A stretch of 64,000 nt of DNA from Parabacteroides sp. FAFU027 (GCF_022808675.1 NZ_JAKZKV010000001.1:496001-560000); one strand, 5' to 3'; positions 9,039 to 17,679 are shown, counted from the first letter of the stretch. Translations and numbers: made by a program. The notes: generated from the letters alone by a model not told the origin.

Positions 9039-9440
9039 ATGGCAAACTACATTTACGAGCTTAAGCTCAAGGTAAGAGACTATGAATGTGACAGTCAGGG
9101 CATTGTAAACAATGCCGTTTACCAAAACTATCTGGAGCATGCACGCCACGAGTTCCTGGCCGCCGAAGGTATCAACTTCGTCGATTTGCACCAGCAAGGT
9201 ATTGACCCGGTCGTTTCACGCATTGATATTCAATATAAAACACCTTTACGTGGTGGGGATGAATTTATTTGCCGCCTGTATTTACTCAAGGAGGGCGTAA
9301 AATATACTTTCATGCAAGATATCTTCCGTGCCTCAGATGAAGCAGTTTCAGTAAAGGCCAGAGTGGAAACCGTTTGTTTAGTTAACGGAAGACTTTCGCG
9401 TGGTGAACATTTCGACCCGATTTTCTCCAAATACCTTTAA
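9039..9440 (+). CDS. Acyl-CoA thioesterase (hotdog fold, 4HBT)
   Basis: 133 aa, normal for YbgC/4HBT thioesterases. The signature is YELKLKVRDYECDSQGIVNNAVYQNYLEHARHEFL (split here only by reading; key residues are the Asp in CDSQG, the Asn-Asn, and Tyr-Glu of the long helix). It hydrolyses acyl-CoA thioesters in the cytoplasm; the substrate is unknown. A TTG 27 nt upstream gives a longer reading (MAKIYFLHT...) but coincides with the promoter, so the ATG at 9039 was chosen. dprA follows after 12 nt. Confidence 0.85.
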   Translation: MANYIYELKLKVRDYECDSQGIVNNAVYQNYLEHARHEFLAAEGINFVDLHQQGIDPVVSRIDIQYKTPLRGGDEFICRLYLLKEGVKYTFMQDIFRASDEAVSVKARVETVCLVNGRLSRGEHFDPIFSKYL

Positions 9441-9452
9441 ATAAAAGACAGG

Positions 9453-10559
9453 ATGAATCGTCAGGAGCTGTTTTACCTGATTGCTCTGTTGCAAATCAAG
9501 GGGGTGGGAAATATTACCGCCCGCAACCTGATTGCAATCACAGGAAGTTGTGAGGCTATCTTTAAAGAAAAGCCCTCCAATCTCCTGCGCATTCAGGGCA
9601 TCGGGTCAAATACAGTTCAGGAGATTCAGAAGGCAAATATGGCGAAGGCGGCAAAAGAGATTGAGTTTATTGAAAAAAACAATATTGCGACCTTTACCTA
9701 TAGTGATGAAAATTATCCCAGCCGGCTAAACGACTGCGTGGATGCCCCACTTCTTCTTTATTATAAAGGAAATGCAGCCCTGAATGCTGTAAAGACGATA
9801 AGCCTGGTAGGAACCCGCAATGCTACCGAGTATGGGAAAGAGCTTTCTGAACGCTTAATTGCTGATTTATCGGATAAATATCCGGAGTTGTTGGTGATAA
9901 GCGGACTTGCATATGGTATTGACATCGCAGCCCACAAAGCCGCCTTAAAGCACAACCTGCCTACTATTGGGATTATCGCTCACGGCCTGGATCGAATCTA
10001 CCCAGCTACCCATCGAAAGACCGCAGTGGAAATGGTGAGTCACGGAGGGCTTTTGACTGAGTATCCGAGCGGAACCAATCCCGACCGGCAAAATTTTGTC
10101 ATGCGCAACCGTATCATCGCCGGTCTCTCCGACGCAGTCATCGTAGTGGAATCTGCAGAAAAAGGAGGCGCCCTGATCACTGCCGAAGTAGCAAACAGTT
10201 ACAACCGGGATGTCTTTGCCTTTCCGGGCAGGACGACGGATGTATCCTCCCGCGGATGCAATAACCTGATTCTTCAAAATAAGGCTTCTCTAATCCAGTC
10301 GGCTGAGGATCTGATCAACCTGATGGGCTGGGATAAAGTCAGCTCAACGAACAAAGTAGTCCAACAGCAACTGTTTCTTGATTTGACCGAAGAAGAGCAA
10401 CTCATCACCAATTTGCTTAAAGAAAACACTCCAAAACAGATAAATTTGCTCAGTATCGAAAGTAATCTTCCGGTATATCGCCTCTCTCCCATCTTGCTGG
10501 AACTGGAGTTTAAAGGTCTTGTAAAATGTATGCCAGGTGGAACTTATTCGCTCCGGTAG
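9453..10559 (+). CDS. dprA: DNA-processing protein DprA
   Basis: 368 aa. Residues ~1-65 are a helix-hairpin-helix region (LLRIQGIGSNTVQEIQ). The Rossmann-like DprA core (~95-300) has GTRNATEYGKELSERL, SGLAYGIDIAAHKAAL, GLDRIYPATHRK, and NRIIAGLSDAVIVVESAEKG with GGALITAEVA. A winged-helix tail covers ~310-368. DprA loads RecA onto incoming single-stranded DNA in natural transformation. It is widespread in bacteria without proven competence, so it does not by itself show transformability. Cotranscribed with the thioesterase gene. Confidence 0.93.
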   Translation: MNRQELFYLIALLQIKGVGNITARNLIAITGSCEAIFKEKPSNLLRIQGIGSNTVQEIQKANMAKAAKEIEFIEKNNIATFTYSDENYPSRLNDCVDAPLLLYYKGNAALNAVKTISLVGTRNATEYGKELSERLIADLSDKYPELLVISGLAYGIDIAAHKAALKHNLPTIGIIAHGLDRIYPATHRKTAVEMVSHGGLLTEYPSGTNPDRQNFVMRNRIIAGLSDAVIVVESAEKGGALITAEVANSYNRDVFAFPGRTTDVSSRGCNNLILQNKASLIQSAEDLINLMGWDKVSSTNKVVQQQLFLDLTEEEQLITNLLKENTPKQINLLSIESNLPVYRLSPILLELEFKGLVKCMPGGTYSLR

Positions 10560-10590
10560 CACAAATATTTAACCAAAAACGTTCCAAGCG

Positions 10591-10621
10591 TTTCGTCGTC
10601 TTAATTATTTGTCTATTTTTG
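10591..10621 (+). promoter_or_regulatory. Promoter of tRNA-Val
   Basis: The -7 box TATTTTTG (10614-10621) is preceded, with a 19-nt spacer, by TTTC (10591-10594), one base off TTTG. The tRNA starts 11 nt downstream, as expected for a tRNA promoter. Confidence 0.6.
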
Positions 10622-10631
10622 TATCAGATAC

Positions 10632-10706
10632 GGGACGTTAGCTCAGCTGGTTTAGAGCGCCTCCTTGACAGGGAGGAGGTCACTGGTTCGAATCCAGTAC
10701 GCCCCA
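10632..10706 (+). tRNA. tRNA-Val (GAC)
   Basis: The cloverleaf can be drawn by hand. Acceptor arms are 10632-10638 and 10699-10705, D stem GCTC/GAGC, anticodon stem CCTCC/GGAGG with loop TTGACAG giving anticodon GAC (valine), T stem ACTGG/CCAGT with loop TTCGAAT. Discriminator A is at 10706. CCA is not encoded. The acceptor stem has one A-C mismatch at the fourth pair (A10635 with C10702); a T at 10702 would make it perfect. Confidence 0.93.
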
Positions 10707-10717
10707 CACTAATTTTC

Positions 10718-10753
10718 AGCCACTTATAAACGTTCTTATAGGTGGCTTTTTTT
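10718..10753 (+). terminator. Terminator after tRNA-Val
   Basis: A 12-bp stem (10718-10729 with 10736-10747, one G-T pair) followed by seven T. Confidence 0.88.
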
Positions 10754-10794
10754 ATTTCTTCCGATTTTCAAAACAGGAATAAAAAACAACAGGA

Positions 10795-11970
10795 ATGCAA
10801 CGAACTCCCGAAGAACAACTTCTACTGGCCGTACTCAAATTAGATACTTCAAAAACCGAACTTGAGCATATCGAAAGTCTGGCCCGTCAAATCAGTGACT
10901 GGGAAAGCTTCTCGACCCTAGCTATCAAACGGGCTATCGGACCTTTACTATACAAAAAGCTATCAACGCTTCCATATCAAGAAATTGTTCCTCAAAGTGT
11001 TATGAATAAACTCAAGCAGGTTTATTTTAAAACGTTCAGCAGGAATACGCTCTATTATGAACATCTACGAAGAATTTTAGATATTTTCTCTAAAGCTGGA
11101 ATTGAAGTAATTGTACTTAAAGGAATCTATTTAACTGAATGGCTTTATAAGGATATTGGATTACGCCAACTTAGTGATATAGATCTTTTGATCAAAGAAG
11201 AAAAGATAGAAAAAAGCATTGAAATAATGGAAAAGCTGGGATATAAAGCTGCATATCCAATTGATCTATCAATATTTTTAGACAAGAACTTCCATTCACA
11301 ACACCTGCCTCAAATGACTTATCAAGGTGTGGCTGTAGAAATCCATTTTAAGATCCTGAACTCTTGGGAAACTAAATCTATTGATTTAGAAACAGTATGG
11401 AATAGAGCAATCCAGACATCAATTTATGGAATAAATGTACTATCCCTTAATCTTACAGATCTTCTGATCCATCTCAGCTTGCACCTGGATAAACATTACA
11501 GGACAAATAGGGTTCAATTCGGTTGGTATGCAGACATAACAAATATTCTGGAGAAATATGCTTTAAAAATAGATTGGAATGAAATAGAAGAGAAATGCAA
11601 TACCGCGAATTGTACCAAAAGATTCTTTCTACAGATTATGTTATGCCATCATTTTATAGGCGCAATTATTCCAAAAGATATAACTAATAAGTATAATTAT
11701 CTTGTTACTACGAAAGAAAGCCGTTTGTTTGATAAACTGCTTATCGGTAAATCGCATAAGTCTAATCGTGTATCATATTATTTTTCCGGCTTGTCTCAAC
11801 TTAGTAGCATTAGAGCTAAATCAAAATATTTGTTCCATCTTCTTTTTCCATCTAAAGAATTTATGATGTATCGTTATCCTGTTAAGCGTCAATCGTTATT
11901 TTATCTCTATTATCCACATCGTCTTTTTATAGGAATTAAATCCGCCTGGAAATATTTACAAAACAAATAG
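10795..11970 (+). CDS. Uncharacterised nucleotidyltransferase-family protein
   Basis: 391 aa. Residues ~95-190 match the uncharacterised nucleotidyltransferase family (NTP_transf_5 type): VIVLKGIYLTEWLY, then LRQLSDIDLLIKEEKIEKS with the paired acidic residues of DID, and an EIHFKIL motif. The rest is helical with no domain I know. The family is often found next to polysaccharide or peptide-modification genes, but here it sits alone between a tRNA and a lipoprotein gene. The DNA is visibly more AT-rich than dprA or the following gene, which suggests acquisition, possibly beside the tRNA. Substrate unknown. The 11-nt gap to the next gene allows cotranscription. Confidence 0.72.
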   Translation: MQRTPEEQLLLAVLKLDTSKTELEHIESLARQISDWESFSTLAIKRAIGPLLYKKLSTLPYQEIVPQSVMNKLKQVYFKTFSRNTLYYEHLRRILDIFSKAGIEVIVLKGIYLTEWLYKDIGLRQLSDIDLLIKEEKIEKSIEIMEKLGYKAAYPIDLSIFLDKNFHSQHLPQMTYQGVAVEIHFKILNSWETKSIDLETVWNRAIQTSIYGINVLSLNLTDLLIHLSLHLDKHYRTNRVQFGWYADITNILEKYALKIDWNEIEEKCNTANCTKRFFLQIMLCHHFIGAIIPKDITNKYNYLVTTKESRLFDKLLIGKSHKSNRVSYYFSGLSQLSSIRAKSKYLFHLLFPSKEFMMYRYPVKRQSLFYLYYPHRLFIGIKSAWKYLQNK

Positions 11971-11981
11971 TACCTACACCC

Positions 11982-13133
11982 ATGAAGCAAAAACAAATTA
12001 CAGTTCTTGTACTGGCGTTAATGACGTTGTTTATTTTTGAAGGTTGCCGTAGCAGTAAGAGAGCCTTCAACCGCGGTGATTATTACCAGTCGTGTATGAT
12101 TGCCATTGATAAGCTAAGAAGTAACCCGGAGCACAAAACCTCCAGAGAAGTGCTGCAACAGGCCTATCCCCTCTTAATCGAGAATACGAAATCAACCATT
12201 GAAAATATGCTGACGATGAATGGTGACGATAAGTTTCGCCAGATTTATCAGCATTATGGTGCATTAAACACGATTTACCAAAACATCAAAACCTGCCCCG
12301 GAGCACTTAAAGTAATTCCTCGGCCACAACCTTTCTTTGAAGAACAAGCTAAAGCAAAGGATAAAGCTTTTCAGGAATGTATGGAGCTGGGAAACCTAAA
12401 ACTCTCAGCAGGCACACACGAAGAGGCCCGTCAGGCCTATTACCTGTTCAATGAAGCCCTCAATTACAGTCCTAACAATCCGCAAGCCAATATTAAAATA
12501 GCAGAAGCGCTGGACAAAGCGACTGTCAAAGTCGTATTGGAACAGATTCCGGTTCTGGGAAAATATCAGTTTTCGTGCGATTTCTTCTACGACCAGATAT
12601 TTACTTATCTGAATAATGACCGAAGAAACCAGTTTCTGCGTTTTTATCGCCCCATAGAAGCGGAACGTACCAGACTCAAACCCGACCACGTGATTCGAAT
12701 GGCATTTGACGACTTTGTGGTGGGACAAGTTTATGAAACCTCAAATACGGAGCAATGCAAAAAAGACAGCGTGATAGTCGGTACCGTCAAAATGGACAAC
12801 GGCAGAGAGAAAAAGGTATATAATACAGTGACTGCAAAATTAACAACCCGCACCCGAACAGTCGAGTCAAAAGGGCTTTTGTCGCTGCAAATTGTTGATT
12901 TCAAAACCAAACAACTACTTGCACACGAGAAGCTCCCGGGGACTTTTACCTGGCAAAATTCATGGGGAAATTTTAATGGTGATTCAAGGGCATTAACTTC
13001 TCAGCAACTCAAAATCTGTGAACGGGAAGCTGTTGTACCACCACCTGCAAATGACCTCTTTATCGAATTTACCAAACCAATATTCACCAATACATCGAAT
13101 TATCTGGCAAGATTCTACAAAATTACCCGATAA
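11982..13133 (+). CDS. TPR-containing lipoprotein
   Basis: 383 aa. A lipoprotein signal peptide ends in FEGC (C22), so the protein should be lipid-anchored in the envelope. Residues ~120-180 carry TPR-like helices (EEARQAYYLFNEALNYSPNNPQANIKIAEAL). The C-terminal half is beta-rich (VYNTVTAKLTTRTRTVESKGLLSLQIVDFKTKQLL). I recognise the type as a Bacteroidota envelope lipoprotein but no named family. It ends at a strong terminator. Confidence 0.72.
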   Translation: MKQKQITVLVLALMTLFIFEGCRSSKRAFNRGDYYQSCMIAIDKLRSNPEHKTSREVLQQAYPLLIENTKSTIENMLTMNGDDKFRQIYQHYGALNTIYQNIKTCPGALKVIPRPQPFFEEQAKAKDKAFQECMELGNLKLSAGTHEEARQAYYLFNEALNYSPNNPQANIKIAEALDKATVKVVLEQIPVLGKYQFSCDFFYDQIFTYLNNDRRNQFLRFYRPIEAERTRLKPDHVIRMAFDDFVVGQVYETSNTEQCKKDSVIVGTVKMDNGREKKVYNTVTAKLTTRTRTVESKGLLSLQIVDFKTKQLLAHEKLPGTFTWQNSWGNFNGDSRALTSQQLKICEREAVVPPPANDLFIEFTKPIFTNTSNYLARFYKITR

Positions 13134-13136
13134 ATC

Positions 13137-13179
13137 AAAGCCGCAATATTCGCTACCGGATAATGCGGCTTTCTTTTTT
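13137..13179 (+). terminator. Terminator after lipoprotein gene
   Basis: Arms 13137-13145 and 13164-13172 (AAAGCCGCA/TGCGGCTTT), then CTTTTTT. Confidence 0.88.
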
Positions 13180-13253
13180 ATAATCAAGCAATTAAAAAAC
13201 CTTACCATTCTCTTTTCCGTTATATATCATATTGAATTTAATTCGCTGATAAT

Positions 13254-14345
13254 ATGGAAACATACAAATTATTCACACCCCATAAGCTGGGCACTATTGA
13301 GTTGAAAAACCGGGTGGTTATGTCCCCCATGACAAGATGCCGGGCAATCGGAAACATTCCTAATGACCTGATGGCTGAGTACTACTATCAACGATCGGGA
13401 GCCGGATTGAATATCACTGAGGGAACAGCTCCATCAGCAAACGGACTGGGTTATGCTCGTATTCCTGGTATTTTTAATAAAGAACAGGTGGAAGGTTGGA
13501 AAAAAGTCACTTCAGCAGTTCATGAAAAAGAGGGCAGAATCATAGTGCAACTGATGCACACCGGACGGATAAGTCATCCCCTTAATACGCCTGAAGGGTC
13601 TCAGATAATTGCCCCCTCAGCCGTGAAAGCAGCAGGACAGATGTGGACCGATGCTGAGCAAATGCAGGATTTCCCTGTTCCCAAAGAGATGACGGCAGAA
13701 GATATTATTCAGACTAAAACGGAATTTGTAGAAGCGGCTATAAATGGGTTGAAAGCCGGATTTGACGGAGTGGAGCTGCATGGAGCCAACGGCTATCTGC
13801 TTGAACAATTCCTTTCACCGGTGAGTAATATCCGTACAGATGGTTATGGCGGAAGCATTGAAAATCGCTGCCGGTTTGTACTCGAAGTGGTAGAAGCGGT
13901 GGCGGAAGCTATTGGAAGAGGGAAAACCGGTATTCGTTTATCCCCGTATGGAGTGGCCAGTGACATGCCGCATTATCCCGAGATAGATGCCACCTACAAA
14001 TATCTGGCTACGGAACTGAATAAGCTTGACATCGCCTACATCCACTTAGTGGATCATTCGGCAATGGGTGCCCCGGCTGTTCCTCCGGAAATAAAAACGG
14101 CCATCAGGACTCTTTTCAAAAACACCATCATACTGGCCGGCGGATACAATAAAGAGAAAGCCGAGTCAGATATTGAAAGTGGGTTGGGCGACCTGATTGC
14201 TTTTGGCCGTCCGTTCATCAATAATCCTGATTGGGTTGACCGGCTCAAAAATGGCTATCCCCTCTCGCATGAGTTACATATGGATTTATTTTATTCCGCA
14301 GATGAAAAGGGATACACAGATTATCCCTCCTATAAAAAGGAATAA
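13254..14345 (+). CDS. Old Yellow Enzyme family ene-reductase
   Basis: 363 aa FMN-dependent NADH:flavin oxidoreductase of the NemA/OYE type, which reduces activated C=C bonds (maleimides, enones) in the cytoplasm. N-terminal VVMSPMTRCRA holds the flavin-contacting threonine. H176, N179 and Y181 in HGANGY are the substrate-binding pair and neighbouring tyrosine. NIRTDGYGGSIENRCRF and the phosphate-binding IILAGGY...LIAFGRPFINNPD are present. Monocistronic between two terminators. Physiological substrate unknown; a detoxification role is usual. Confidence 0.92.
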   Translation: METYKLFTPHKLGTIELKNRVVMSPMTRCRAIGNIPNDLMAEYYYQRSGAGLNITEGTAPSANGLGYARIPGIFNKEQVEGWKKVTSAVHEKEGRIIVQLMHTGRISHPLNTPEGSQIIAPSAVKAAGQMWTDAEQMQDFPVPKEMTAEDIIQTKTEFVEAAINGLKAGFDGVELHGANGYLLEQFLSPVSNIRTDGYGGSIENRCRFVLEVVEAVAEAIGRGKTGIRLSPYGVASDMPHYPEIDATYKYLATELNKLDIAYIHLVDHSAMGAPAVPPEIKTAIRTLFKNTIILAGGYNKEKAESDIESGLGDLIAFGRPFINNPDWVDRLKNGYPLSHELHMDLFYSADEKGYTDYPSYKKE

Positions 14346-14359
14346 CCGGGATAAGCATT

Positions 14360-14400
14360 AAGAGCCCTCTTCCAAAACCGGTCGAGGGCTCTTGCTTTTT
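14360..14400 (+). terminator. Terminator after OYE gene
   Basis: A 10-bp perfect stem (14360-14369 with 14384-14393) followed by GCTTTTTT. The other strand has no T-run, so it acts mainly on the + strand. Confidence 0.8.
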
Positions 14401-14407
14401 TGTCAGC

Positions 14408-15667
14408 TCAATATTTCAGCCACTTCAGCAGCTCACGGTAATTCACCTTTTTCCCATACATCAGAATACCCGTGCGGTAAATTTTCGCTGCCATCCAGGT
14501 GGTTCCGATGAAAGTGATAATCAGCAATGTCAGTGACAATAACTTCTCCCACAACGGTACATCAAACGGCAACCTCACCATCATCACAATCGGGGACGTG
14601 AAAGGGATCAACGAGCACCAGAAAGCCAGCGGTCCGTCAGGATTCTGTGCACTGTAAATACCGGCATACATCGCAAAAATAATCGGAATGGTGATGGGCA
14701 ACATAAACTGCTGCGTATCTGTCTCGCTATCCACGGCCGAACCCACCGCAGCAAACAAGGAAGCATAAAGCAAATATCCTCCCAGGAAATAGAGTACAAA
14801 ATAGAGTATTATCTCTGCCAGGTTGACGCCTCCCATCATTTGCAGAATTCCGGGCGCCTGAGCAGAAGCTGTTGCGAGCAGGGGCATTCCCGTAGTCAAT
14901 GCGACCACCATTAATATCCCTAACGAGAGAATTACCCAAAGCAGGAACTGTGTCAGTCCGACCAGGGCAATCCCGATGATTTTCCCCAACATCAACTCAA
15001 TGGGTTTTACCGATGAGACCAACACCTCAACAATCCGCGAACTTTTTTCCTCCATCACGCCCCGCATAACCATCGCACCATACATGAAAATAAACATGTA
15101 AATCATGAACGTGGCAACAAGCCCAACAGCCGTGGCAAACTCGCTCGATGCGGCCTTCTCCTTCCCATTATCATTTCGCTTAATGGTCTTGATATTCAAC
15201 TCAATCTGTGAATTCTGAATAATCTTTTTCAGGTCGGGAATGTTATACGAAGCCAGTTTCTCATTGCTCAGATACTTACTTAACTGGTCAGAGATATAGC
15301 CTTTCAGATCAGTCGTTATCTGCGTCTCCGAATAGATGGTAATCTTATCGGGGTGTTGCAGCAGGTCGGCATCAATCATCACAAAGGCATAAATATCCTT
15401 ATGGTCATTGGGGTTAAATACCCCGGCCTCCTTTTTCATGTTGATAAAATGATAGTTATCCCGGTCTTTCAGTACCGCGCCGTACTTTCCGGTCACATCA
15501 ATCAGGGCGATATTTTTCACCTCCGTATCTTTAAATGTCGAAAGCCACAACGGCATAGCCACCAGCACGACAATCAACAGCGGGGTCAGAAACGTAAAGA
15601 TGATGAACGATTTCTTGTTCACCCTGCGCAAATATTCTTTTTGAATAATCAGTCCGATTTTGCTCAT
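14408..15667 (-). CDS. ABC-2 type transporter permease (NatB-like)
   Basis: 419 aa. The N-terminal helix (FIIFTFLTPLLIVVLVAMPL) is followed by a large extracytoplasmic domain (~50-180). Five or so helices then form the C-terminal half (MIYMFIFMYGAMVMRGVMEEKSSRIVEVL is the typical ABC2 signature, with the conserved EEK). It pairs with the ATPase gene immediately upstream (3-nt gap). This arrangement is typical of Na+ or drug exporters of the NatAB class. The substrate cannot be read from sequence. Confidence 0.88.
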   Translation of the reverse strand: MSKIGLIIQKEYLRRVNKKSFIIFTFLTPLLIVVLVAMPLWLSTFKDTEVKNIALIDVTGKYGAVLKDRDNYHFINMKKEAGVFNPNDHKDIYAFVMIDADLLQHPDKITIYSETQITTDLKGYISDQLSKYLSNEKLASYNIPDLKKIIQNSQIELNIKTIKRNDNGKEKAASSEFATAVGLVATFMIYMFIFMYGAMVMRGVMEEKSSRIVEVLVSSVKPIELMLGKIIGIALVGLTQFLLWVILSLGILMVVALTTGMPLLATASAQAPGILQMMGGVNLAEIILYFVLYFLGGYLLYASLFAAVGSAVDSETDTQQFMLPITIPIIFAMYAGIYSAQNPDGPLAFWCSLIPFTSPIVMMVRLPFDVPLWEKLLSLTLLIITFIGTTWMAAKIYRTGILMYGKKVNYRELLKWLKY

Positions 15668-15670
15668 GAC

Positions 15671-16579
15671 TTACTCATTTGGATGGTTAACGACCTTGAT
15701 AAAAATATCTTCCATTCCCGGAAGTTCTTCTTCGAATGCAATCACTTCGTATCGTTCAATCAACATTTTAATCAATTGCTGAACGGAAATATTCTCCTCT
15801 TTTTGCAAACGCACTTCCAGATTTCCTGATCTGAGATTGGTTTGCAGAATAGTGAATGGATCTCCGGCTGACACCTCAATATTTTCTCCCCTGATAATTA
15901 TGCGGAAAATATTACTGCGGAATTGATTACGGATTTCCTCCACTTTTCCCTGTAGTACCACTTTTGACCGGTCAATGAGCGTGATTTCATCGCAAAGCTC
16001 CTCCACCGAATTCATATTGTGTGTCGAAAGCATAATGGTGGCTCCGTTTTTCTTTAGCTCAAGGATTTCCCGTTTCAGTAAAGCGGCATTTACCGGGTCA
16101 AATCCACTGAACGGTTCATCAAAAATCAACAGCTTCGGCTCATGTACCACAGTGGTGACAAACTGTACCTTTTGCTGCATCCCTTTGGATAGTTCCTCCA
16201 CTTTCTTGTTCCACCAACCATCGATTTCCAGCCGGTCAAACCAATACTCAATCCGTTTGCGGGCCTCTTTCTGCGACATGCCTTTCAGCTGCGCGAGATA
16301 GAGCGCCTGCTCCCCCACCTTCATCTTCTTATACAACCCTCTTTCTTCGGGTAAATAACCGATGTGACGGACATCTTCTGGAGTAATGGGTTTTCCATTG
16401 AGTAAAACCGCACCGCTATCCGGAGCAATAATCTGATTGACAATCCGAATCAACGTGGTTTTACCGGCGCCATTCGGACCCAGCAAGCCGTAGATGCAAC
16501 CTTCCGGTACATCGACCGATACACAGTCGAGCGCCCGATGATTGGCATATTGTTTAATGATGTTCTGGGTTTGGAGCAT
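15671..16579 (-). CDS. ABC transporter ATP-binding protein (NatA-like)
   Basis: 302 aa. Walker A GPNGAGKTTL, signature LSKGMQQKVQF, Walker B LLIFDEPFSGFDP and the switch histidine in MLSTHNM are all intact, so it should be an active ATPase driving the adjacent permease. The C-terminal ~90 residues are the usual DUF4162-like extension. The start at 16579 (MLQTQNIIKQYAN) is preferred: the longer in-frame reading to 16747 only adds translated 21-bp repeats (IATVGHD heptads). Confidence 0.9.
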   Translation of the reverse strand: MLQTQNIIKQYANHRALDCVSVDVPEGCIYGLLGPNGAGKTTLIRIVNQIIAPDSGAVLLNGKPITPEDVRHIGYLPEERGLYKKMKVGEQALYLAQLKGMSQKEARKRIEYWFDRLEIDGWWNKKVEELSKGMQQKVQFVTTVVHEPKLLIFDEPFSGFDPVNAALLKREILELKKNGATIMLSTHNMNSVEELCDEITLIDRSKVVLQGKVEEIRNQFRSNIFRIIIRGENIEVSAGDPFTILQTNLRSGNLEVRLQKEENISVQQLIKMLIERYEVIAFEEELPGMEDIFIKVVNHPNE

Positions 16580-16617
16580 GTTTTTCTGTTTTTTATTGAT
16601 AAAAGAGAGGAGAATAA

Positions 16618-16764
16618 GTCTGACAAAGCCTGAATCAAGCCCGACATTGCCGTTGTGAAGCCCGTAAACACCAATGTGATGTCCAACAATGACAATGTTA
16701 TGCCCAACAGTGGCAATGTCATGCCCAACAGTGGCAATGTCGGGCATGATTTTGGCAAATCCAG
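16618..16764. repeat. 21-bp tandem array B (seven degenerate units)
   Basis: Seven consecutive units start at 16618, 16639, 16660, 16681, 16702, 16723 and 16744 with no indels. The best-conserved part is GCCCAACAGTGGC (positions 1-13), then AATGTCAT. In three units positions 1-3 and 11-13 are reverse complements (GCC/GGC twice, GTC/GAC once). The array lies between thiM and the ABC ATPase gene, partly in the likely leader of the latter. See the larger array at 26090-26488. Confidence 0.85.
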
Positions 16765-16785
16765 GCTTATTTTATATCGGTAAAA

Positions 16786-17574
16786 CTACAAGGCATCCTG
16801 AATACCAGCCAGAGTCAGGTTGTAAAGTGCATCAAGGAATGCCACCTGAAAACTTCCAGGGCCGGTTGATTTAGCCAAAGCCTGCTCACCGCAAATGCCC
16901 ATCACATACATGGCATTGATTGCAGCTTCAAACGAGTCAGGATTAATGGCAGCAAAAGCACCGCAAATGGCAGTAGCCGTACATCCCATACCGGTCAAGC
17001 GGGTCATCATCGGAGTTCCATTTTCAACTTTAGCCACCTGATCGCCACTAATGATGAAGTCGGTCTGGCCACTAATGACCACCACCGAACCAAACTCTTT
17101 CGAAATAGCCTGCGCCGCACCTACCGCGTCTTCAGCAGCAGCCGTACTATCCACCCCTTTCCCTCCGGATGCCGCTTTATTCAAAGCTAGAATCTCAGAA
17201 CCGTTTCCGCGAATAATGGCCGGAGCCGCTTTCTGAATCAGGGTTTCACAAGCTTCGTTGCGCAATTGGGTAGCTCCGACAGCGACCGGGTCAAATACGA
17301 TGGGCTTACCCAGCTCTTTGGCTTTGACCATTGCCATTTCCATGCCATCTATCCAGTGACGGCTGAGTGTACCGATATTCACCACCAGCGCACCGGCAAA
17401 GGCCACCATCTCCTCAACCTCATCCACACTATGCACCATAGCGGGTGAAGCACCAACGGCCAGAAGGGCATTGGCTGTATTGTTCATCACTACGTAGTTG
17501 GTAATATTTTGTACAAGCGGAGCGTTGGCTCTGATTTTTTTCACATCGCTCCAGATTGAATCTGCTCTTGTCAT
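16786..17574 (-). CDS. thiM: Hydroxyethylthiazole kinase ThiM
   Basis: 262 aa, the normal length. ThiM phosphorylates 4-methyl-5-(2-hydroxyethyl)thiazole for thiamine salvage in the cytoplasm. Motifs: PLVQNITNYVVMNNTANALLA at the N-terminus, SPAMVHS, FDPVAVGAT, IIRGNGSEI, and the catalytic/ATP region TGMGCTATAICGAF with its conserved Cys. No TPP aptamer is visible upstream, unlike thiC at 21976. It stands between array B and a perfect palindrome. Confidence 0.95.
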   Translation of the reverse strand: MTRADSIWSDVKKIRANAPLVQNITNYVVMNNTANALLAVGASPAMVHSVDEVEEMVAFAGALVVNIGTLSRHWIDGMEMAMVKAKELGKPIVFDPVAVGATQLRNEACETLIQKAAPAIIRGNGSEILALNKAASGGKGVDSTAAAEDAVGAAQAISKEFGSVVVISGQTDFIISGDQVAKVENGTPMMTRLTGMGCTATAICGAFAAINPDSFEAAINAMYVMGICGEQALAKSTGPGSFQVAFLDALYNLTLAGIQDAL

Positions 17575-17613
17575 TGTTGTTTATTTTTAAATATCACAGA
17601 GGGCACTGATAAT

Positions 17614-17646
17614 AGACCTGACAGGTTTTGAAAACCTGTCAGGTCT
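17614..17646. repeat. Perfect 33-nt palindromic element
   Basis: Arms 17614-17629 (AGACCTGACAGGTTTT) and 17631-17646 are exact reverse complements around a single G. Each arm itself contains CCTGACAGG. A shorter related palindrome is at 61926-61940. It lies between two - strand genes and could also act in transcript ending, but it looks like a dispersed repeat. Confidence 0.8.
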
Positions 17647-17679
17647 AACCGTATCCAAGCCTCTGCAGTTACAGAATGG

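Noticed and set aside
16580-16747. N-terminal extension of the ABC ATPase reading
   Set aside because: It only translates the 21-bp array into heptads; the ATPase domain begins right after the ATG at 16579.
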